The translations under genes and the position numbers were made by a program. DNA of 64,000 nt, taken from positions 1,019,375 to 1,083,374 of the forward strand of contig MU001505.1 of assembly GCA_010093485.1 (NCBI GenBank). The letters run 5' to 3'. The DNA comes from Karstenula rhodostoma CBS 690.94. Taxonomy: Eukaryota; Ascomycota; Dothideomycetes; Pleosporales; Didymosphaeriaceae. Positions 57,511 through 64,000 of this stretch are shown one piece after another; positions within the stretch are counted from its first letter, which is position 1; each line of letters starts with the position of its first letter. Under the pieces are notes generated by a model. It was not told the DNA's origin and ran no database searches. It saw only the letters and a list, made by a program, of their open reading frames with translations.

Positions 57511-59049
57511 GTCCTGTGAAAGATTGGAGGTAGTGACTGGTGCAGCGACTGTGCGCGGAGAGGTCGGCCAGTGTGCAGCGTCACACAAAGATGTTGGCGT
57601 CGCTGTCTAGATGCGAGCCTAGGTTTACAGAGTGGCGATGTTGAGAGACGAGGAACAGGAACCGGGATATCCGTAAGGTTGGGCGGGAGTGGCGAGCGGG
57701 AAGTTCGAGTAGATAGTGCAACGGTGGTCCGCAAAGTAACAGGTCCGCGAGGTGTGAAGGGGAGCGATGACGCAACGACCGAGGTTGATTCCGTTCCAAT
57801 GTCGACAGCTTGGAAAGCAAACACAGGCGTGAGGGAATGGCACAGCGGCAGGCGCCTGTGTATCAGATATCAATGGGCAATGGGCAATGCCAGGGAAGGA
57901 AAGAGACTAACGACGCACCGATGTACGCATGCGGACGCGTCCACTTAAGTGGGCGCTGCTCGTCCGCGCGATGACAGTTGGCAGACGTGCTGCGGCTGGT
58001 ATCTGGGCACAAGCTTGGTTAGCAGACGGTCTAATTAGCGTATGGGCGTGTGCGTTTCATTCAATCTGCAAACCTCAAACCCACGCCTCGCTTGCGCATG
58101 CAACACCATGCAGCATCGAGCCTACAGTCACCCCGGCAGCTTCGGGAGACTAGCGCGGCTAGGTTTGCAAAGCCCTCGAGTGGCCTTGTACATGTCCAAG
58201 CAGATTGCTCCCTACAAAGAGGGGCGCGCCACTCTCCCGAACCTGCTGGGTGGCTGTAAAACAAGTCCACGATGAACCTTTCGCACTATTTCCCTCAACT
58301 CTCAACTCCGCGGGCCACGCTCAGGACACATATAATGACTCAATGCCGATGGGCAAGAGATCACCGCACCGTCGTGTGCATGAGTTCCCCGGTCCGGACG
58401 ACGAGAGGGCCCCCGTGTCACGGAACGGGACGCATGCTGCATCGGTGCAGCTGTTCTGGCCGTTGCAGCCTTAATACTGCCCCCCGCCCGTGAAGAGCCG
58501 CCCCAGAGGCCGCCGTTATGCTCTGATTTGGGCTTTGGACAGGAAATGTCAAATCGTGACTGGCCTGCGCTCTGTGGATCGTCATGCGTGAACGTGCGAC
58601 GGTCTCTCAACGCCGGGATGGAACAGGTTGTTGAGTTATCACGAAAATTCCCGAACCTTCCTTTCGATTGCGAATCGGGGATCACGAGTTGCGCCTGAAG
58701 TATCAATATGCGCGGTCGGGGTGCGACCGGTCCACGTAGATAGACTGAAGGGTATTCATTGGACCCGACTGGTACGAATTCGTCCTGTGGCGTGTGGTCG
58801 CGCGCTCACCTACCCCAAGCGTGCACACTGGCATGAACTCCACAATTCAATACGACTGCATGCATGAACACCAAAGCTGCACGTCGCCAATGCAGTTGCG
58901 GCAGGAATTCCCGCGTCTTGTCAAACGGTAGATAAGTTTGATTCATCCAGCCAATCCAGCCCCTTCGCGAATACGCCAACTATCATATACATTGTGTGAA
59001 CGCCTACATGGCCAGGGTTCGCAGCCACTCTTCCTATCGGTCAACAAGT
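57511..59049. other. Intergenic region, no gene seen
   Basis: 1.5 kb between ILV6 and the VTC5-like gene. Frames on both strands are short and look random. Holds the VTC5-like promoter and ILV6 3' UTR. Confidence 0.5.
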
Positions 59050-60079
59050 TTAGCCCGGGGGAAGGGTGCTCGTATCGACAATGTCCTGAGCGTCCTTCTC
59101 CTCAACCTCGTTGGGGCCGTGCAGTGGAGAACGCGGTAGCGCCATGAGACCTATAGGTCGTTAGCCATGCGCCAGGATGCTATTAGCTGATTGTCTTACC
59201 TGTCCTCGCAGACTCCAAGATACCAAACGGAGCGATGAGTTTCATAAAGGCATCGATCCTATATGACTTGGCTGACACTTCGACAATACAGTTGTTCGTG
59301 CTGATGTCTAGGACTTTGCCGCCGAATTGATGAGTCAGGAAGGTGATGTCCTTCAGATGCTCGTGTTTCTGACGGAGTGCTTGGCTGGTGGGCAGGTTGC
59401 CGGGGTGATAGTCCCCCTTCAGCGTCTCACGGGCTGCCGCATTGGCCATTGCTTCGCGCTCTTCTTCAGACAGCTCTTCCAGCGGGACACCTTCCTCGAT
59501 CTCGGGCATGTGAGCCATCTCTCGGTGATGGGCGAGGAGTTCCTCAAAGTACTCGGGGCCCAAGATGGAGACCTTGGCGAGAAGGAGTTCGCGCTGTACG
59601 AGGGGAGACTGGGTGTAGTCGAGAACGGCCCACACCGGGACGAGGTCCTCGAGCTGACGGCGGGCCTGCTCTATGACGCCGTCCTGGCCCTGCAGCACAA
59701 TCGTCATGCGAGAGAGGTCATCAACTTCGGTGTTGCAGACGACCAAGCTGTCGATGTTGAAGCCGCGAGCAGCAAGAATGCCGGAGACGCGAGACAGCAC
59801 ACCGGGCTCGTTCTGCACCAAGCAGTTCAAGATGTGACGCTTCGGCGGCGCTTGCGAGGGCAGCGGGGTCTCATAGAGAATGCTGCTGACGGCGGCCTGG
59901 GCGGACCATGCCGGGCGGTCTTCTGTGGGAAGCGGCGCAATGCGACGGTGCAGAGCTTTGTAGGCCAGGGCCTGGGTGGACGAGGAGCTTGATGCGCGGC
60001 TCTGGCGAGCGCCGTTTGCGCACTGCGGGCCGAGTAAACGGCGGAGAGGGAGTGACTGGACGGCCCGCCGAGAAGCCAT
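59050..60079 (-). CDS. ILV6: Acetolactate synthase regulatory subunit Ilv6
   Basis: Small subunit of acetohydroxyacid synthase, conferring valine feedback on branched-chain amino acid synthesis in mitochondria. Exons 60079-59200 and 59150-59050 join in phase 1 to give 326 residues. The N-terminus is a basic, Ser/Ala-rich import sequence (MASRRAVQSLPLRRLLGP). The ACT domain starts at about residue 75: RHILNCLVQNEPGVLSRVSG, LAARGFNIDSLVVCNTEVDD, LSRMTIVLQGQDGVIEQA. The fungal-specific insertion and second domain follow (PEYFEELLAHH, ITFLTHQFGGKVLDIS, CIVEVSAKSYRIDAFMKLIA, FGILESARTG). An upstream ATG six codons earlier is possible. It is divergent from the KH-domain gene. Confidence 0.95.
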
Positions 60080-60435
60080 GGCGAAGGCGACGACCACAGC
60101 GACTGCAATTGAGTTGCTGGGAGAGGCGAGGGTGTCGATGCGTGTCCGTGGGCGGTGACAAGTCGCGGATGCACTCAGTTCACCCGCTCCAGATTTCCGA
60201 GCTTTGTCGTTGCAGCAGCGCCGCCGAGTTCGCTCCTGTTCACGCTAAGCGATTTCTAGAATCGTCCGAGTGCCCCGACCGGCTTGCACCGACGTTTGGG
60301 GGTTTTCTCAGTCACGTGATATCTGAGCTCAGGTCTTGGCATGTGAATCATGAATATTTGACGCCATGCGGCTCTCTTTTGCTTTGCACTTCAACATCAT
60401 CTTGCTGCGCCCACGGAAGACGCCGCACCGCAACC
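60080..60435. promoter_or_regulatory. Divergent promoter region of ILV6 and the KH gene
   Basis: 356 bp between start codons. Contains a perfect CACGTG E-box at 60313-60318, a site for bHLH factors. I found no Gcn4/CpcA site (TGACTCA), although ILV6 would be a plausible target. Confidence 0.6.
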
Positions 60436-62391
60436 ATGTCCGACAGCCCTCGCCCGCGCTCGCGCTTCGACAAGACCGAGTCCGACCGCCCGCCGCGCTC
60501 GCGCTTCGATCGCCGCTCGCGGTCTCCCTCGAGTAGGGAGCCGGACTCGCGTCGCACGCGCATGCGCACGCGCAGCCCTGTTGCGCGCGAAGGCACAGAC
60601 AGCCCTGCAGCCGCCGAAGCCATAAAGGCAAAGGCTACGGACGCTGCAGCGAAGGCAGCGGCCGCGGCTGCGAGGATCAACGCGCAGATCCAAGCGAAAA
60701 AGGGCATCCAGCATGTCGACGTGCCTCCGATTCGCGCTGTACGTACTCGACAACCTCTTCAAGCAAACCTCCCGCTGACTCCATCGCAGGCGCCTAGTCC
60801 TCCGGTCGTCCGGTCGCCGGCCGTCAATGCGGAGCGGAACACGTCCGGCGAGATCTTCCAGCAAGATGGCGACTACATCAAGGACATAGAAATCAATGAT
60901 CTGAAGAACCGATACACACTGACAAAAGGAGCTGTGCAGAAAAGGGTAATTAGCTTTTGCGTCATTCACTGATTCTCCCAGGGCTCTTCCCTTCAATCCC
61001 CGTCTCCGGCTGTGTTGGGCTTCTAGCTTGCTGGACAGCTGCCTACCACCAGCCGGAGCGCGAGTCCATTGTTGAGCGTTTTCAGAGCTTACAGACATAT
61101 AGCCGCCCCACACATACTGCAGTTGCTGACCTCTATTGTGACATCTAGATCAAAGACGAGACAGGCGCCGGTACGCTATTCCCGAACATTGCTTAACCTT
61201 TTAGAATACCTGCTTATACGTGCATAAGATGTCACAACTCGCGGCGAATACTATCCGGACAAGGCCATGGCCACTGCTGCTGTAAGTTCGAACCAGATAA
61301 TCTCGAGCTCATAGCTGACAGACCTCAGAACCCCCCGTTGTACCTGCGCGTCACCAGCACCTCCAAGGAAGGTCTCGAGGCCGCTGTGCAGCAGATCAAT
61401 GATCTGATGAATCAGGAACTCCCTGATCTGGTTGATCAACGTAGATTCCGTCGCCGCGAGCCCGAACAGTTTGAGCGTGACGAGTTCGGAAGGGTATGTA
61501 TATTACGGTTCAAATTCTAATTGAAGCTGACAGTCGTAGCGTAAATGGCCCGAAGAGAAGCTTCCTGTTGACCTAGAGCCCATCTCCGGCTTCAATCTGC
61601 GCGCGCAAGTTGTTGGTCGCGGCGGTGACAACGTCAAGTACATCCAGCAAGAAACCGGCTGCAAAGTCCAGATCAAAGGCCGTGGCTCAGGGTTCATGGA
61701 GCAGCAGACCGGCGTCGAAAGCGATGACCCCATGTTCCTTCACATTGCCGGACCGAAACCCGAGGGCGTTGAGAAAGCGAAGGAGCTGTGTGAGGAGCTG
61801 CTCAACAAAGTGAGGACCGACTATCAATCCTTCAAGGAGAACGCATCCCAGGGTCGGTTCGGTGGTGGAGGCGACCGCTACGGAGGAGGGCGTCCCGGCT
61901 ATGGAGAACGTGGTGATCGCGATCGCAGTCAGAGCTATGGACATGGTGGCGGCTACAGTGGTGGCTACAGTGGTCACAATGGCCACTCTGACCTTCATTC
62001 TCCAATCGGAGGAGGCAGTGCGACCAACCAGGCTGCCCAAGACTACAACGCACAGTGGGCCGCATACTACGCGCAACAAGGTCAGCAAGGACAGCCGGGA
62101 CAGCAAGCCGAGGACCCATATGCAGCTTATGGTGGATACGAGGCGTACATGAAGATGTACTACGCGTACTATCAGCAGCAGCAGGCTCAAGCTGGAACCC
62201 AGCAGTCACCTCCTCCAGGTACTGCGGCTGCTCCCCCGCCTCCACCTGGAGAGCCTGCTCCTCCTGGTGCTGCTCCCCCGCCGCCGCCTCCATCTGGCTC
62301 GCCTCCTTCAGGCTACGGCGCGGTATGTATCCCAACTGCTTCTAATTGACCATGCTGATCGTGTTAGGTTCCGCCGCCTCCTGGTTTGTAA
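60436..62391 (+). CDS. Two-KH-domain RNA-binding protein (KHDC4-like)
   Basis: Probable splicing-related RNA-binding protein. Seven exons: 60436-60738, 60790-60945, 61149-61170, 61229-61281, 61329-61493, 61540-62322 and 62368-62391, about 501 residues. The N-terminus is RS/RD-rich (PRSRFDRRSRSPSSRE), then Ala-rich. KH1 is rebuilt by splicing four exons: DIEINDLKNRYTLTKGAVQK, RIKDETGADVTTRGEYYP, PPLYLRVTSTSKEGLEAAVQ. KH2 is within exon 6: LRAQVVGRGGDNVKYIQQET, GCKVQIKGRGSG, FLHIAGPKPEGVEKAKELCE. A Gly-rich and then Gln/Pro-rich tail ends PPPPGL. Exon 3 is only 22 nt and exon 7 only 24 nt. Intron 1 is 51 nt with no stop in frame, so its retention would still give a protein. Confidence 0.9.
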
Positions 62392-62853
62392 GCATGGGGG
62401 TTGGGGATTCTTCACATCATTAGTGATTTTTCCACTTCATTCCTCATTAGGGCGGCATCATGTGGTTTTTTTTTCCTTGGTGTGAATCAAATGCAAGCAG
62501 ATACCACCGTCGTGCGAGGCATGTATGCAGTTGCCGGCCTTGGCCCATCTCTTTGACGACAGCTGTTAGGATAGCAATGAATCAATCAAAGATCCAGTTG
62601 AACTATACACTATGCTCAATTGTATGTAAACGGTGACGCACGGAAAACTCAGCATGCTTTTGCATAACAACCGTGGTTAAAGCTGTCCTAATTTACCCTG
62701 CGCCCATTGGGATGCGTGAACCCTGATGACTCCTAGTCGCGCCTGATTGGCCAGAGCTACCCCAGAAAGACGCCGGGCCGACTTCGCAATCGTAAATTTC
62801 GAGACAGACATTCGCCCTCCTCCGCCTCCACCGCGTTGTGCCAGACAAATACG
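62392..62853. other. Intergenic region
   Basis: 462 bp holding the KH gene 3' UTR and the aconitase promoter; nothing else seen. Confidence 0.5.
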
Positions 62854-64000
62854 ATGCGGTCGCCAGTGATGCGGTCCGTACAGGCTGCCAATTGCAGGGT
62901 GAGTTTCCTCCTGACGCGCTGCAGCAACCCTTCCGTGTTTGCGCCTGTTTATCGAGCATGCGACACCGCTCTGGGAACATTGAGCGCTGACATCTCCAGT
63001 TACTGCTACAGACTTCCCTCCGAACCCCCCACCTCCCCTCGCGAAGATGTCTTGCGACCTCGCACAATGTTTCGCCGTCTCAGAAATTCGATATTGTGTC
63101 TCGCACGCCGCCGTACCAGAAGCTGCTCAGACGTCTTGAAGAAGTTCGCCGCGTGCTCGGTTCTACGAGACAATTGACCCTCGCCGAAAAGATCTTGTAC
63201 TCGCATCTTGCCAATCCCGAGGAGTCGCTGCTCTCCAACACCAACAATGGCAAGGACATCAGGGGAAAGGCGAACCTCAAGCTTAAGCCTGATCGCGTGG
63301 CCATGCAGGACGCCTCGGCGCAAATGGCACTGCTTCAATTCATGTCCTGCGGCCTTCCGAGCACGGCAGTTCCCGCCAGTATTCACTGCGATCACATGAT
63401 TGTTGGCGAGAAGGGCGCGGATACCGACCTACCCAACTCAATCGCAGGAAACAAGGAGGTCTTCGATTTCTTGGAGAGTGCGGCGAAGAAGTACGGCATT
63501 GAGTTCTGGCCACCTGGTGCGGGTATCATTCATCAGTCTGTGCTGGAGAACTATTCGGCTCCTGGTCTGATGATGCTCGGAACCGACAGCCACACACCGA
63601 ACGCAGGTGGTCTAGGTGCTATTGCGATTGGTGTTGGCGGTGCCGATGCGGTTGACGCTCTCGTGGACGCACCGTGGGAACTGAAAGCGCCCAAGGTCTT
63701 GGGTGTCAGGCTGGAAGGCGAATTGAGCGGATGGGCTTCGCCAAAGGACGTAATCTTGAAACTGGCGGGAGAGCTCACAGTCAGGGTATGTGAGATCTAA
63801 TCCTAAGAGAACATAATTAGCTAACGTGTATAGGGCGGAACCGGGTTCATCATCGAGTACTTTGGCCCTGGCGTTCAGACGCTCAGCTGCACAGGCATGG
63901 CGACGATCTGTACGCGAATCTTCTGATTTTACTGTTGCGACGAGCTGACATGATGTACAGGTAACATGGGCGCTGAAGTTGGCGCTACAACATCGCTGTT
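62854..64000 (+). CDS. ACO2: Mitochondrial aconitase, Aco2-like (5' part)
   Basis: Aconitase family [4Fe-4S] hydratase; Aco2 of yeast acts in lysine synthesis (homocitrate to homoaconitate) besides aconitase activity. Exons 62854-62898, 63000-63785, 63834-63909 and 63961 onward; the gene leaves the window. The first 15 residues plus the start of exon 2 form a basic, Ser/Leu-rich import sequence. Family blocks follow: [109 protein letters not shown] and [13 protein letters not shown] [20 protein letters not shown]. The [19 protein letters not shown] start is closer to Aco2 than to Aco1, which is why I use that symbol; specificity cannot be fixed from this half. The Fe-S cysteines lie downstream, beyond 64000. 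Confidence 0.9.

Noticed and set aside
59327..59992. 221-codon plus-strand frame over ILV6
   Set aside because: Antisense shadow of the ILV6 coding exon.

Overview
The window is nuclear DNA of a filamentous ascomycete fungus. Genes carry short spliceosomal introns (mostly 43-60 nt, GT..AG, often with a CTAAC/CTGAC-like branch site), UTRs are short, and the family set is fungal: Chk1, Ypi1, DASH Dad2, shugoshin, Sog2, an RGS protein, a HET-domain protein, a fungal CorA-like protein and Ilv6. The small secreted protein at 40.6 kb and the expanded BTB-like family suggest Dothideomycetes, but that is an inference from memory of families. I saw no prokaryotic operon, CRISPR array, tRNA or rRNA.

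Layout. 0-2.5 kb: gene-poor, with an EF-hand relic and a GAT microsatellite. 2.5-14.4 kb: CHK1 checkpoint kinase; a convergent pair of BTB-like paralogs, one a clear pseudogene and the other frameshifted; the PP1 inhibitor YPI1; then DAD2 and shugoshin (SGO1), divergent from a 287-bp gap; then a small membrane protein. 15.6-16.8 kb: a secreted beta-helix protein with a 24-nt homopolymer in an intron. 17.7-22.8 kb: SOG2, divergent from a disordered protein. 22.8-26.6 kb: no gene found. 26.6-27.8 kb: an RGS protein, with 3.1 kb of repeat-rich DNA upstream. 30.9-33.0 kb: a RUS1/DUF647 gene with a 13-nt exon and an apparent 1-nt deletion. 34.0-38.6 kb: a HET-domain protein and a CorA-like protein. 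38.6-51.3 kb: a looser, more AT-rich accessory stretch with a secreted N/Q/G-rich protein, an MFS sugar transporter, two unrecognised genes behind duplicated upstream DNA, and an APH-type kinase. 51.3-64 kb: dense housekeeping genes GUT2, VTC5-like SPX protein, ILV6, a two-KH RNA-binding protein, and the 5' part of a mitochondrial aconitase that runs off the window.

Functionally, CHK1, YPI1, DAD2 and SGO1 all act in cell-cycle or chromosome-segregation control within about 10 kb. GUT2, ILV6 and the aconitase are mitochondrial, and the VTC5-like protein is expected at the vacuole. Exon boundaries were derived by hand from splice signals, frame and family continuity, without RNA data.
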